From Kosakonia oryzendophytica (GTDB taxonomy: Bacteria > Pseudomonadota > Gammaproteobacteria > Enterobacterales > Enterobacteriaceae): a DNA stretch of 64,000 nucleotides. Where the stretch lies: positions 1 to 64,000 of the forward strand of contig NZ_FMAY01000004.1 in NCBI RefSeq assembly GCF_900094925.1. Reading direction: 5' to 3'. A program made the translations under genes and the position numbers. Every line of letters begins with the position of its first letter. Positions within the stretch are counted from its first letter, which is position 1. Positions 54,139-63,497 of this stretch are shown here, in pieces. The notes under the pieces are model-generated. The model was given only the letters and a program-made list of their open reading frames with translations. It was not told the DNA's origin and ran no database searches.

Positions 54139-54867
54139 ATGAGTATTAAATTAAACAGCATCAATTGCTTTTATGGCGCACACCAGGCGCTGTTCGATAT
54201 CACACTGGATTGCCCACAGGGCGAAACCCTTGTGCTGCTCGGCCCAAGCGGTGCGGGTAAAAGTTCGCTGTTGCGCGTACTCAACCTGCTGGAAATGCCG
54301 CGTTCCGGTCAGTTAAGCATTGCCGGCAATCATTTCGATTTTGCTACTACCCCGTCTGATAAAGCGATTCGCGAGTTGCGCCAGAACGTGGGCATGGTGT
54401 TCCAGCAATACAATCTTTGGCCGCACCTGAGCGTGCTGCAAAACCTGATTGAAGCGCCATGCCGCGTGCTCGGTTTGAGTAAAGATCAGGCGCTGGCCCG
54501 CGCAGAGAAACTCCTTGAGCGTTTACGTCTTAAACCCTATAGCGATCGCTATCCGCTGCATTTGTCCGGCGGTCAGCAACAGCGCGTCGCTATTGCCCGT
54601 GCGCTGATGATGGAGCCGCAGGTGCTGCTGTTTGATGAACCGACTGCCGCACTGGATCCGGAGATCACCGCACAGATCGTCAGCATCATTCATGAACTGG
54701 CGGAAACCGGCATTACGCAGGTGATTGTGACCCATGAAGTCGAAGTGGCGCGCAAAACAGCCAGCCGCGTGGTGTATATGGAAAACGGTCACATTGTTGA
54801 GCAAGGGGATGCGGGCTGCTTTGCCGCGCCGCAGACCGACGCGTTTAAATACTACCTATCTCACTGA
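54139..54867 (+). CDS. artP: Arginine ABC transporter ATP-binding protein ArtP
   Basis: ArtP powers uptake of arginine (and related basic amino acids) with ArtQ and ArtM. The 242-residue ATPase has Walker [10 protein letters not shown] at residues 35-43, signature LSGGQQQR, and Walker [15 protein letters not shown] chose the ATG at 54139 ([10 protein letters not shown]), the E. coli start, though its ribosome site is weak. artI follows after 19 bp, and then artQ and artM, forming the artPIQM operon. Confidence 0.97.
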   Translation: MSIKLNSINCFYGAHQALFDITLDCPQGETLVLLGPSGAGKSSLLRVLNLLEMPRSGQLSIAGNHFDFATTPSDKAIRELRQNVGMVFQQYNLWPHLSVLQNLIEAPCRVLGLSKDQALARAEKLLERLRLKPYSDRYPLHLSGGQQQRVAIARALMMEPQVLLFDEPTAALDPEITAQIVSIIHELAETGITQVIVTHEVEVARKTASRVVYMENGHIVEQGDAGCFAAPQTDAFKYYLSH

Positions 54868-54886
54868 AGACTCGGGAATAATGACA

Positions 54887-55618
54887 ATGAAAAAAGTACT
54901 GATTGCCGCGCTACTTGCAAGTGTCAGCCTTAGCGCTACTGCAGCCCAGACTATCCGTTTCGCCACTGAAGCGAGCTACCCTCCGTTTGAATCCACCGAT
55001 GCCAACAACAAAATCGTCGGCTTTGATGTGGATCTGGCCAATGCGCTCTGTAAAGAGATCGACGCCACCTGTACCTTTACTAATCAGGCATTTGACAGCC
55101 TGATCCCCAGCCTGAAATTCCGCCGCTTCGATGCGGTAATGGCGGGCATGGATATCACGCCAGAGCGTGAAAAACAGGTGCTGTTCACCACGCCTTACTA
55201 TGACAACTCCGCGTTGTTTGTCGGTCAGCAGGGTAAATTCACCAGCATCGACCAGCTGAAAGGCAAACGTGTTGGTGTGCAAAACGGCACCACGCACCAG
55301 AAATTCATCAACGACAAACACCCGGAAATCACCACCGTTCCGTACGACAGCTACCAGAACGCGCGTCTGGATCTGCAAAATGGCCGCATCGACGCGGTAT
55401 TCGGCGACACCGCGGTGGTGACCGAATGGCTGAAAGCCGATGCTAAACTGGCGGCTGTCGGCGATAAAGTCACTGATAAAGAGTACTTCGGCACCGGTCT
55501 GGGTATCGCTGTTCGTCAGGGCAACACTGAGCTGCAGCAGAAATTCAACACTGCGCTGGAAAAAGTGAAGAAAGATGGGACATACCAGACCATCTATAAC
55601 AAATGGTTCCAGAAGTAA
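54887..55618 (+). CDS. artI: Periplasmic amino-acid-binding protein ArtI
   Basis: The solute-binding protein encoded within the art operon. The 243-residue precursor has a signal peptide ending in LSATAA and a type II periplasmic-binding fold beginning TIRFATEASYPPFE. Its ligand is uncertain: in E. coli ArtJ binds arginine well, while the ligand of ArtI is less clear. I chose the second of two close ATGs because GGGA lies 9 nt before it. artQ starts 6 bp downstream. Confidence 0.96.
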   Translation: MKKVLIAALLASVSLSATAAQTIRFATEASYPPFESTDANNKIVGFDVDLANALCKEIDATCTFTNQAFDSLIPSLKFRRFDAVMAGMDITPEREKQVLFTTPYYDNSALFVGQQGKFTSIDQLKGKRVGVQNGTTHQKFINDKHPEITTVPYDSYQNARLDLQNGRIDAVFGDTAVVTEWLKADAKLAAVGDKVTDKEYFGTGLGIAVRQGNTELQQKFNTALEKVKKDGTYQTIYNKWFQK

Positions 55619-55624
55619 TACTTA

Positions 55625-56341
55625 ATGAACGAAATGTTTCCATTAGCAAGCGCCGCCGGGATGACCGTCGGCCTTGCCGTTTGCGCACTGATCATTGGCC
55701 TGGTCCTGGCAATGATCTTTGCGGTATGGGAGTCCGTTAAGTGGCGCCCTATTGCCTGGATCGGCACTGCATGGGTCACCGTTTTGCGTGGGCTGCCGGA
55801 AATCCTGGTGGTTCTGTTTATCTATTTCGGATCGTCACAGCTGCTGTTACTGCTCTCTGATGGGTTTTCCATCAACCTGGGCGTGGTGCAGATCCCGGTG
55901 CAGTTCCAGATTGAAAACTTCGATGTCAGCCCGTTCCTGTGCGGTGTGATTGCGCTCTCTTTACTCTATGCGGCTTACGCCTCACAAACTCTGCGTGGCG
56001 CGTTGAAGGCCGTTCCGGATGGTCAACGAGAATCCGGCCAGGCGCTGGGCTTGTCGAAAGCGGCGATTTTCTTCCGCCTGGTAATGCCGCAAATGTGGCG
56101 TCATGCGCTACCGGGTTTGGGCAATCAGTGGCTGGTACTGTTAAAAGATACCGCGCTGGTGTCATTGATCAGCGTGAATGACCTGATGCTGCAAACCAAA
56201 AGCATTGCCACTCGTACTCAGGAGCCGTTTACCTGGTACATTGTGGCGGCGGCGATTTACCTGGTGATCACCCTGCTCAGCCAGTGGATCCTCAAACGCA
56301 TTGACCTGCGCGCAACGCGTTTTGAACGGAGACCAAACTGA
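55625..56341 (+). CDS. artQ: Arginine ABC transporter permease ArtQ
   Basis: One of the two membrane permeases of the Art transporter, of the HisMQ/GlnP type. The 238-residue protein has about five spans and the EAA-type loop [21 protein letters not shown] that contacts ArtP. It overlaps artM by one base (TGATG), so translation is coupled. Confidence 0.96.
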   Translation: MNEMFPLASAAGMTVGLAVCALIIGLVLAMIFAVWESVKWRPIAWIGTAWVTVLRGLPEILVVLFIYFGSSQLLLLLSDGFSINLGVVQIPVQFQIENFDVSPFLCGVIALSLLYAAYASQTLRGALKAVPDGQRESGQALGLSKAAIFFRLVMPQMWRHALPGLGNQWLVLLKDTALVSLISVNDLMLQTKSIATRTQEPFTWYIVAAAIYLVITLLSQWILKRIDLRATRFERRPN

Positions 56342-57009
56342 TGCTGGACTTTTTACCCGAGCTGCTCAAAGGCCTGCATACCAGCCTGACGCTGACTGTT
56401 GCCTCGCTGATTGTGGCACTCATTTTGTCGCTGCTGTTTACCATTGTGCTGACGCTGAAAACGCCGGTGCTGACGCAAATCGTGCGCGCGTATATTACGC
56501 TGTTTACCGGTACGCCGCTGCTGGTGCAAATCTTCCTGATTTACTACGGGCCGGGTCAGTTCCCGACGTTGCAGGAATACCCGTTTATCTGGCATCTGCT
56601 GTCGCAGCCGTGGCTTTGTGCGCTGCTGGCACTGTCGTTGAACAGCGCAGCCTACACTACGCAACTCTTTTACGGGGCAATTCGCGCAATCCCGGATGGT
56701 CAGTGGCAGTCCTGCCATGCGCTGGGGATGAGCAAGAAAGACACGCTGGCAATTTTGCTGCCGTATGCGTTTAAACGTGCGCTTTCGTCTTACTCAAACG
56801 AAGTGGTACTGGTGTTCAAGAGCACCTCGCTGGCGTACACCATCACGCTGATGGAAGTGATGGGCCATGGGCAGTTGCTGTATGGCCGTACTTACGATGT
56901 GATGGTATTTGGTGCGGCCGGGCTGATTTATCTGGTGGTTAACGGCTTGTTGACCCTGATGATGCGCCTGATTGAACGTAAAGCGCTGGCTTTTGAACGT
57001 CGCAACTGA
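56341..57009 (+). CDS. artM: Arginine ABC transporter permease ArtM
   Basis: The partner permease of ArtQ. The 222-residue protein has about five spans and a conserved coupling loop in SCHALGMSKKDTLAILLP. It is the last gene of artPIQM and is followed by a strong terminator, so artJ is transcribed separately. Confidence 0.96.
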   Translation: MLDFLPELLKGLHTSLTLTVASLIVALILSLLFTIVLTLKTPVLTQIVRAYITLFTGTPLLVQIFLIYYGPGQFPTLQEYPFIWHLLSQPWLCALLALSLNSAAYTTQLFYGAIRAIPDGQWQSCHALGMSKKDTLAILLPYAFKRALSSYSNEVVLVFKSTSLAYTITLMEVMGHGQLLYGRTYDVMVFGAAGLIYLVVNGLLTLMMRLIERKALAFERRN

Positions 57010-57028
57010 TTGCATAAATAATAAACAC

Positions 57029-57066
57029 AAGGCGGGTAACCTGTTTATTACCCGCCTTTTTTATTT
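57029..57066 (+). terminator. Terminator of artPIQM
   Basis: An 11-bp stem, AAGGCGGGTAA (57029-57039) with TTACCCGCCTT (57048-57058), followed by TTTTATTTT. Confidence 0.92.
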
Positions 57067-57072
57067 TCACGA

Positions 57073-57111
57073 TAAAAATATTTAAGCATTTTTATTGCAT
57101 ACAAATTCAAT
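57073..57111 (+). promoter_or_regulatory. ArgR operator (paired ARG boxes) upstream of artJ
   Basis: The box at 57094-57111 reads ATTGCATACAAATTCAAT; one half is a perfect ATTCA and the other, TGCAT, has one mismatch. A weaker box at 57073-57090 precedes it with the usual 3-bp spacing. artJ is a known ArgR target in E. coli. Confidence 0.6.
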
Positions 57112-57180
57112 TAGTGGCATGGTTAGCTCCATGCCTCAGACACGGCAACAACAATAAGATTGACAGACAGGAGTTCCATA

Positions 57181-57912
57181 ATGAAAAAACTGATGCTGGC
57201 CGCCCTTCTCGCGACTTTCGCCGCAGGTGCCTCTGCTGCTGACAAAATTAACTTCGGCGTTTCCGCCACCTATCCGCCGTTCGAATCTCTGGATGCGAAT
57301 AACAAGATCGTCGGTTTTGACATCGACCTGGCCAATGCCCTGTGCAAACAAATGCAGGCGGATTGCACATTTACCAACCACGCTTTCGATAGCCTGATCC
57401 CGGCGCTGAAGTTTAAAAAATATGACGCCGTGATCTCCGGTATGGATATTACGCCTGAGCGTAGCAAGCAGGTCTCGTTTACCGAACCGTACTACGCCAA
57501 CTCTGCGGTGGTGATTGCGAAGAAAGATGCGTTCAAATCCTTTGACGATCTGAAAGGCAAACGTATCGGCATGGAAAATGGCACCACGCACCAGAAATAT
57601 CTGCAGGATAAACACCCGGAAGTGAAAACCGTCGCTTACGACAGCTATCAGAATGCAATTATCGACCTGAAAAACGGTCGTCTGGATGGCGTGTTTGGTG
57701 ATACAGCAGTGGTGAATGAGTGGCTGAAAACGAACCCACAACTGGGTGTCGCCACACCGAAAGTGACCGATGCGCAATACTTTGGTACTGGCCTCGGTAT
57801 CGCAGTGCGCCCGGATAACCAGGCGCTGCTGGAAAAACTGAATGCCGCACTGAAAGCGATTAAAGCCGACGGCACCTATCAGAAAATCAGCGATCAGTGG
57901 TTCCCGCAGTAA
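57181..57912 (+). CDS. artJ: Arginine-binding periplasmic protein ArtJ
   Basis: The high-affinity arginine-binding protein that delivers to ArtQMP. The 243-residue precursor has a signal peptide ending in AGASA and the fold start KINFGVSATYPPFE. It is a clear paralogue of ArtI. The ATG at 57181 has CAGGAG upstream. It is monocistronic, following the art terminator, and is probably repressed by ArgR. Confidence 0.96.
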   Translation: MKKLMLAALLATFAAGASAADKINFGVSATYPPFESLDANNKIVGFDIDLANALCKQMQADCTFTNHAFDSLIPALKFKKYDAVISGMDITPERSKQVSFTEPYYANSAVVIAKKDAFKSFDDLKGKRIGMENGTTHQKYLQDKHPEVKTVAYDSYQNAIIDLKNGRLDGVFGDTAVVNEWLKTNPQLGVATPKVTDAQYFGTGLGIAVRPDNQALLEKLNAALKAIKADGTYQKISDQWFPQ

Positions 57913-57968
57913 TCGTTGCAACGCCCGGTGGTGCTGCGTTTACCAGGCACAGAAAAGAAAAAAGTCGC

Positions 57969-58310
57969 TTACGCGACTTTTTTTGTTCCTGCTTCACGCC
58001 GGGCGATAAATTCAGCGGCGGGTTCAATGCGGCTCAGCTCTTCCTGCACCCGCGTATCATTCTCTACATCCCATAAATCCACCGCAGCCTGGAGATTAAT
58101 CCAGAAGTCAACAGACGTATCAAAGACTCTGGCAAGACGAAACGCCATGTCCGTCGTCAGGCGACGATTGTTGTTAACCAGTGCACTCACAGAATTACGA
58201 TGTACATGCAGCATCTCAGCCAGCTCGTTAATCCTGAGATCCAGCGGCTCCAGATATTCGTACAGCAGAATGTCCCCCACTGTGGTTGGTTTTCGGCTGG
58301 CCGGTTTCAT
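57969..58310 (-). CDS. higA: HigA-family antitoxin
   Basis: The likely antitoxin and repressor of a HigB-type toxin. The 113-residue protein has an Xre helix-turn-helix at about residues 24-78 (ELAEMLHVHRNSVSALVNNN), with the HigA/VapI family start of the form GDILLYEYLEPLDL. It follows the toxin gene by 22 bp, the toxin-first order typical of higBA. The module lies between artJ and rlmC and is absent there in K-12. The family is clear; the symbol denotes family, not proven activity. Confidence 0.85.
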   Translation of the reverse strand: MKPASRKPTTVGDILLYEYLEPLDLRINELAEMLHVHRNSVSALVNNNRRLTTDMAFRLARVFDTSVDFWINLQAAVDLWDVENDTRVQEELSRIEPAAEFIARREAGTKKVA

Positions 58311-58332
58311 GTTAACTCCTCAACATAATGGC

Positions 58333-58635
58333 TTAATAAATGTGCGGATCCAGATACAGATCTTCCGCTTTTCCGTTAACCCATTTGAAAATCAAACGAT
58401 ATTGCTTATTCACTCTTATTGAGGAATAACCATGCAATTTGCCCGACAACTCTTCATAACGGTTGCCGGGGGGCGAGCGCAAATCGCGATGAGATGTCGC
58501 TGCATTAATGATGTCCAGTTTTCGGGACAACACGGTATGAATGTCCACCGGAATTTTACGATGCTGCGCCGTGTGGTGGAAAAATGCCTCAAGCCATGGA
58601 TCCCGAAAACAGGCAATACTTATTTTCTTTGGCAT
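58333..58635 (-). CDS. higB: HigB/RelE-family toxin
   Basis: A predicted ribosome-dependent mRNA endonuclease. The 100-residue protein has the RelE-superfamily pattern: SRKLDIINAATSHRDLRSPPGNRYEEL, then LHGYSSIRVNKQYRLIFKW, and the C-terminal DLYLDPHIY with a conserved His and Tyr. Arginines in the core fit the usual catalytic positions. The ATG at 58635 has GGAGG about 10 nt upstream. It is transcribed first in the pair from the promoter and operator upstream. Confidence 0.87.
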   Translation of the reverse strand: MPKKISIACFRDPWLEAFFHHTAQHRKIPVDIHTVLSRKLDIINAATSHRDLRSPPGNRYEELSGKLHGYSSIRVNKQYRLIFKWVNGKAEDLYLDPHIY

Positions 58636-58670
58636 TGCATTGCAGCCTCCTTGCCGCGTTTATGCCAACG

Positions 58671-58699
58671 ATAGTAGTGCACTGTCACACAGTGCACAA
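58671..58699 (-). promoter_or_regulatory. Promoter and palindromic operator of higBA
   Basis: On the minus strand, TTGTGC (58699-58694) and TACTAT (58676-58671) are -35 and -10 hexamers with exactly 17 bp between. A perfect 9-bp inverted repeat with 3-nt centre (58677-58697, arms GTGCACTGT and ACAGTGCAC) fills the spacer. This is a textbook position for antitoxin autorepression. It lies just past the rlmC stop at 58706. Confidence 0.7.
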
Positions 58700-58705
58700 G
58701 TGCAT

Positions 58706-59833
58706 TTATTGTTTAACCAGCAGCGTCAGCACTTCGTAATGCGCGGTGTGCGGGAACATATCAAACAGTTGCACACGTTCAATGCGGTAGCCAGGCAACA
58801 GGCGGATATCTTTCGCCATGGTGCTGGCATTACAGCTGGAATAGATAATGTAAGGTGGTGCCATCCGGCTAAGATAATCACACAGCGCTACGCCAATCCC
58901 CCGTCGCGGCGGGTTAACCAGCACCAGATCCGGCACATCACCCTGCCCAGTGGCAAACTGCGTGGAATCCAGTGCCTGAAAATGCAGGTTTTGCAGCCCT
59001 AAGACTTGCGCGGACTGTGTCGCGCAGGCTATCGCCTCTGGTGCAATTTCGATCCCGGTCAGGCGCATGTCGGGCGTTGCACAGTGCAGACCAAAACCGC
59101 CGACGCCGCAGAACAGATCCCACATATGCGCCACTGGCAACGCCCGTACCCAATCCCGTGCGGTCGCATAAAGGCTACTGGCGACCGTCGGGTTGGTCTG
59201 AAAGAAACTCTGCGGGCGGATCCACAACGGTACACCATTAAAATTTTCCGCCAGTGCCTGTTGTTCAGTGAGGAAAAACTCCGTCTCCCCTTCCATGATG
59301 GCCATGTGTACCGGCTGAATATTGGCGGAGACCACCCTGAGTTGCGGTAACTGCGCCAGCAATTCAGGCAGCGCTGCACGCAGTTGCGCGAGCTTCGCTT
59401 CCGAGCGCAAGACAAAACGCAGCATCATACCGCCATCCAGCTGGCTTTCGGTGATCAGCAAATACTTCAACTCGCCGCGTTTGCGCGCCACATTGTACGG
59501 CGTTAACCCTGCACGGGCGATAAAGGGTTTCAGCGCAGCGAAAACCGATAAAAACGAGGCAGGATAGAGCGGGCAAGCGGTCAGATCTTCCGGCGTGCCG
59601 TCACGGTGCAACATACCGAGCAACGGTTTTTCTACACTCCCGCTTACCACCATTTTAGCTTTATTGCGAAACCCCTGCTCCGGGCCGCTGACTGGCGAGT
59701 CCCAACTCGCCACGGGCAACCCCTCCAGTAAATGCCGGAGATCGTCCATTTTGGCGGTGAGTTGCGTTGCCAGCGGTTGTTCGATCCACTGACAGGATCG
59801 ACAACGCCCGGCGTCGTAGAGAGCGCACTGCAT
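58706..59833 (-). CDS. rlmC: 23S rRNA (uracil-747-C5)-methyltransferase RlmC
   Basis: RlmC methylates U747 of 23S rRNA using SAM. It has the cluster cysteines C3, C11 and C14, a fourth in CPLYP, and a Rossmann domain with [12 protein letters not shown]. The catalytic cysteine is in YSSCNASTM. The ATG at 59833 ([11 protein letters not shown]) gives 375 residues, as in E. coli; upstream in-frame codons are not conserved. ybjO ends 41 bp upstream. Confidence 0.96.
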   Translation of the reverse strand: MQCALYDAGRCRSCQWIEQPLATQLTAKMDDLRHLLEGLPVASWDSPVSGPEQGFRNKAKMVVSGSVEKPLLGMLHRDGTPEDLTACPLYPASFLSVFAALKPFIARAGLTPYNVARKRGELKYLLITESQLDGGMMLRFVLRSEAKLAQLRAALPELLAQLPQLRVVSANIQPVHMAIMEGETEFFLTEQQALAENFNGVPLWIRPQSFFQTNPTVASSLYATARDWVRALPVAHMWDLFCGVGGFGLHCATPDMRLTGIEIAPEAIACATQSAQVLGLQNLHFQALDSTQFATGQGDVPDLVLVNPPRRGIGVALCDYLSRMAPPYIIYSSCNASTMAKDIRLLPGYRIERVQLFDMFPHTAHYEVLTLLVKQ

Positions 59834-59874
59834 AGTAAAGCCTTTCTTTTTGCGGGGCCGGGATTGTACCACCG

Positions 59875-60345
59875 TTATTGCAGGCGGAAAAAGCGTCGGC
59901 TTGGCGTGGGGACAAACAGCAGAAACAACACCAGAAAATCAGGCAGTTTTTGCATCATCAGCGAGCGGAAAATCTCCCGGCGCGACTCCCCGGCAATGCT
60001 GAAAAGTTCGGGATAACCGTAACCCAGCGAGGCCGCCCATAAATAGCCGGTCGCGATGATTTGCGTGCCGAGATAGAGCCAGCGCGCCCAGTTGCGCCCT
60101 TTCACCACGGAAAAGGCGCAGAGGATTTCGATAAACACCAGCACCAGACTGCCAAGAAAAATCAGTGTCAGGCTCCAGGTCTGCGCACTGCGCTGCACAA
60201 AATCCAGCATCCCACGCACCCCAAGCACATTTATCACCATTAGCACATCAACGCAGCGAATGAGAATAATGGCGATCGCCGCCACCTGCACCAACGCAGG
60301 CACATTCAATTTCGCATGATGTGTGCTCTTCTTGAAAAATCCCAA
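59875..60345 (-). CDS. ybjO: DUF2593 inner-membrane protein YbjO
   Basis: A small membrane protein of unknown function with four spans, matching E. coli YbjO along its length. No ATG is in frame at the N-terminus. I use a TTG at 60345 (then GFFKKSTHH), with AGGGAA about 10 nt upstream, giving 156 residues against 162. The upstream codons still read like the E. coli N-terminus, but the codon where its ATG would be is AGG, so the start has moved. It lies between potI and rlmC. Confidence 0.82.
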   Translation of the reverse strand: MGFFKKSTHHAKLNVPALVQVAAIAIILIRCVDVLMVINVLGVRGMLDFVQRSAQTWSLTLIFLGSLVLVFIEILCAFSVVKGRNWARWLYLGTQIIATGYLWAASLGYGYPELFSIAGESRREIFRSLMMQKLPDFLVLFLLFVPTPSRRFFRLQ

Positions 60346-60419
60346 TTCGCTGTTTTCCCTGTGAAAAAATGCCGCGACAGGCGCGGCATCAGCAACACAA
60401 TTTCCCGATTCTAATGAGT

Positions 60420-61265
60420 TCAGCTTTGTCTTGCACGCTGGATGTCACGGATACGCTGTTTTTCCGCCCGGGCCATTAAATACCAGGCGATAAAACCAAC
60501 AATGCCTACCACACCGAGGATCAGCGTCGCCAGCGCGTTGATTTCAGGATTTACGCCCATACGCACGCTGGAGAACACCAGCATTGGCAGCGTGGTTGCC
60601 CCCGGCCCGGAAACAAAGCTGGCAATCACCAGATCATCCAGCGACAGGGTAAACGCCAGCAGCCAACCGGAGACAATCGCTGGCATGATCATCGGCAGCG
60701 TGATGACGAAGAAGACTTTCAGTGGCGTGGCGCCTAAATCCATAGCCGCTTCTTCAATGGAGCGATCCAGTTCACGCAGACGCGAGGAGATCACCACCGC
60801 CACATAGGCAGTACAGAAGGTGACATGCGCCAGCCAGATGGTCAGCATACCGCGGTCCGCAGGCCAGCCAATGGCATGGCCCAGCGCAACAAACAGCAGC
60901 AGCAACGACAAACCAGTGATCACATCCGGCATCACCAACGGCGCGGTGATCATAAACGCAAAGCCGTTTGAACCCCGGAAGCGCCCAAAACGCACCATCA
61001 CCACAGCGGCAATGGTACCAAGGATAGCGGCCATCGTCGCCGCACAGGCCGCAATAGTCAGGCTTAGCCCCACCGCGCTCATCATGGCATCATCATGGAA
61101 CAGCTCACCATACCAGCGGGTTGACCAGCCCGCCCATACCGTCACCAGCTTCGAGCTGTTAAATGAATAGATGACCAGCATCAGCATCGGCGCATAGAGA
61201 AACGTAAACCCAAGCACGAGGATCAGAATGCGCCAGGGAGAGCGCACTACCGGTAAGTTGTTCAT
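60420..61265 (-). CDS. potI: Putrescine ABC transporter permease PotI
   Basis: One of the two permeases of the PotFGHI putrescine importer. The 281-residue protein has six spans and the coupling loop EEAAMDLGATPLKVFFVITLP. I chose the ATG at 61265 (MNNLPVVRSP), which overlaps the potH stop by 4 bp (ATGA), a sign of coupling. It is the last gene of the operon. Confidence 0.97.
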   Translation of the reverse strand: MNNLPVVRSPWRILILVLGFTFLYAPMLMLVIYSFNSSKLVTVWAGWSTRWYGELFHDDAMMSAVGLSLTIAACAATMAAILGTIAAVVMVRFGRFRGSNGFAFMITAPLVMPDVITGLSLLLLFVALGHAIGWPADRGMLTIWLAHVTFCTAYVAVVISSRLRELDRSIEEAAMDLGATPLKVFFVITLPMIMPAIVSGWLLAFTLSLDDLVIASFVSGPGATTLPMLVFSSVRMGVNPEINALATLILGVVGIVGFIAWYLMARAEKQRIRDIQRARQS

Positions 61266-62215
61266 GCGTTGTCCCCCGCCTGTTTCTGCTGATGTTTGTG
61301 GAACCACATGATCGGCACAATCAACAGCAGCAGCATGATCACCGCCACCGCCGAGGCTACCGGCCAGTCACGGTTATTAAAGAACTCCTGCCACAATACG
61401 CGGCCAATCATGATGCTGTCAGGCCCGCCGAGCAATTCCGGGATCACGAACTCACCTACCGCCGGAATAAACACCAGCATCGACCCGGCGATAATCCCGC
61501 CTTTGGTGAGCGGCACGATCACGCTGAAGAAGGTTTTCAGCGGACGCGCGCCCAAATCCAGCGAAGCTTCCACCAGTGAGTAGTCGATACGCGTCAGCGC
61601 GGTATAAATCGGCAGCACCATAAACGGCAGGTAGGCATAGACAATCCCGATATAGACCGCGAGGTTGGTATGCAGAATAGTCAGTGGCTGATCGATAACC
61701 CCGAGCCACATCAGGAAGTTATTCAGCACGCCATTACTTTTCAGGATCCCCATCCATGCATAAACACGGATCAGGAACGAGGTCCACGACGGCAGGATCA
61801 CCAGCAGCAGCAATATGTTACGCGTGGAGGGTTTACTGTGCGCCACCGCCCAGGCCAACGGATAGCCGAGTAGCAGACAGCAAATCGTTGAGATCGCGGC
61901 AACCTGAAGCGACTGAAGATATGCTTCAACGTAAAGCGGATCATCTGTCAATTGCAGGAAGTTACCCAGATTCAGCGTAAGGGTTAACTGCCCGTCCGCC
62001 CATTCAATCAGATCGGTGTAGGGCGGGATCTGCCTTGCCATCTCAGCAAGACTGATTTTGAAGACAATCAAAAACGGCAGCAGAAACAGCAGAATCAACC
62101 AGATATAAGGCAGCGCAATGACCAGTTTGCGCCCGTGGCGCATCTGCATGCGCGCCAGCCACAGTGTAAAACCGCCCGGTTTTTCGACGCGGGTCGGCGG
62201 CTCCAGTGTACTCAT
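61262..62215 (-). CDS. potH: Putrescine ABC transporter permease PotH
   Basis: The partner permease of PotI. The 317-residue protein has six spans after a short cytoplasmic N-terminus, and the coupling loop EASLDLGARPLKTFFSVIVP. Two ATGs adjoin; I use the second because GGAG would be too close to the first. It starts 9 bp after the potG stop. Confidence 0.97.
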   Translation of the reverse strand: MSTLEPPTRVEKPGGFTLWLARMQMRHGRKLVIALPYIWLILLFLLPFLIVFKISLAEMARQIPPYTDLIEWADGQLTLTLNLGNFLQLTDDPLYVEAYLQSLQVAAISTICCLLLGYPLAWAVAHSKPSTRNILLLLVILPSWTSFLIRVYAWMGILKSNGVLNNFLMWLGVIDQPLTILHTNLAVYIGIVYAYLPFMVLPIYTALTRIDYSLVEASLDLGARPLKTFFSVIVPLTKGGIIAGSMLVFIPAVGEFVIPELLGGPDSIMIGRVLWQEFFNNRDWPVASAVAVIMLLLLIVPIMWFHKHQQKQAGDNA

Positions 62216-62224
62216 CATCGCTCC

Positions 62225-63358
62225 TTAAACCGTCAGAACCACACAACTATCGGCGTCCCAGCAGAGACGAACTTCATCTCCCCAGGTTGGCGCGCCTTTA
62301 CGGTAGCGATGCGCGTTCTGCAACTGGGCGCTGATCATCTGCCCGCTTTGCAAACGCACGTGATAAATCGACAGATCGCCGAGATAGGCAATGTGCACCA
62401 CTTCGCCCACCGCAAAGTTGTAGCCATCGGCTGGCGGATCTTCGCAGAGCATGATTTTTTCCGGACGTAGCGCCACATACACCGGCACGTTATCCACCAC
62501 CGAGGCGTCCGGATCGACTTTCAGCGGATGCATTAGCCCCGGCGAGTCAATCACCAGTCCATCTTCCTGGCGATCTTTCAGCAACCCTTCGAAGACGTTC
62601 ACCGAACCGATAAATTCGGCGCTATAACGGGTGGTCGGGTGCTCGTAAATCTCTTCCGGCTCGCCAATCTGCACGAACTTGCCGCGATTCATGATGGCGA
62701 TACGCCCGGCCATGGTCATCGCCTCTTCCTGGTCATGGGTCACCATCACGCAGGTCACGCCGACGCGCTCAAGGATATCCACCACTTCCAGTTGCATACG
62801 GTCGCGCAGCTTTTTATCCAGCGCCCCCATCGGTTCATCCAGCAGCAGCAATTTGGGGCGCTTCGCCAGACTACGGGCCAGCGCCACACGCTGACGCTGG
62901 CCGCCGGAAAGCTGATGCGGCTTACGTTTGGCAAACTCGCTCATGTGCACCAGGCTCAGCATCTCAGCCACCCGGCTGGCGATTTCAGCCTTCGGCAGCT
63001 TGTCCTGTTTGAGGCCAAAAGCGATGTTCTGCTCCACCGTCATATGCGGGAATAACGCATAGGACTGAAACATCATATTAATGGGGCGCAGATACGGCGG
63101 CACGTGCGCCAGATCGACGCCATCGAGCATAATTTGCCCCTGAGTGGGCTGTTCAAAACCAGCGAGCATACGCAGCAACGTCGACTTGCCGCAGCCGGAC
63201 GCGCCGAGCAGGGCAAAAATCTCGCCTTTATAAATGGTCAGGCTGACATCATCAACGGCGTGCTGGCCATCGAAGGATTTGGTCAGATTGCGGATTTCCA
63301 GCAGCGGCGTCAGATCCTTGCGGCTCTTCGCCTGTGGGCGGGGGATAGCGTCATTCAC
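62225..63358 (-). CDS. potG: Putrescine ABC transporter ATP-binding protein PotG
   Basis: The ATPase of the putrescine importer. The 377-residue protein has Walker A GASGCGKST, signature LSGGQRQR, Walker B LLLLDEPMGALD, and a C-terminal TOBE/OB-type domain (about 290-377) that can carry regulation. It follows potF after about 140 bp that contain two strong hairpins. Confidence 0.97.
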   Translation of the reverse strand: MNDAIPRPQAKSRKDLTPLLEIRNLTKSFDGQHAVDDVSLTIYKGEIFALLGASGCGKSTLLRMLAGFEQPTQGQIMLDGVDLAHVPPYLRPINMMFQSYALFPHMTVEQNIAFGLKQDKLPKAEIASRVAEMLSLVHMSEFAKRKPHQLSGGQRQRVALARSLAKRPKLLLLDEPMGALDKKLRDRMQLEVVDILERVGVTCVMVTHDQEEAMTMAGRIAIMNRGKFVQIGEPEEIYEHPTTRYSAEFIGSVNVFEGLLKDRQEDGLVIDSPGLMHPLKVDPDASVVDNVPVYVALRPEKIMLCEDPPADGYNFAVGEVVHIAYLGDLSIYHVRLQSGQMISAQLQNAHRYRKGAPTWGDEVRLCWDADSCVVLTV

Positions 63359-63416
63359 TCAAGTGCTCTCCGGCAAAAACATCAACCCGTTTCAACAGGT
63401 TGTCGTACAAATGACT

Positions 63417-63472
63417 GGACAGAGGCCAAACGCCTCTGTCCATTTGTGGGGCAGTTGCACCGCCCCGGTGCA
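63417..63472 (-). terminator. Tandem hairpins between potF and potG
   Basis: One hairpin has a 10-bp stem, GGACAGAGGC (63417-63426) with GCCTCTGTCC (63432-63441). A second has a 7-bp stem, TGCACCG (63456-63462) with CGGTGCA (63466-63472). No T-run follows either. In a binding-protein operon they may stabilise potF mRNA or partly terminate, making more PotF than membrane parts. Confidence 0.65.
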
Positions 63473-63497
63473 GCATTTCACTCGTCAGGTGACTGAA

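Noticed and set aside
57136-57921. Minus-strand frame of 261 codons opposite artJ
   Set aside because: It covers artJ and its promoter exactly in antisense and has no ribosome site.
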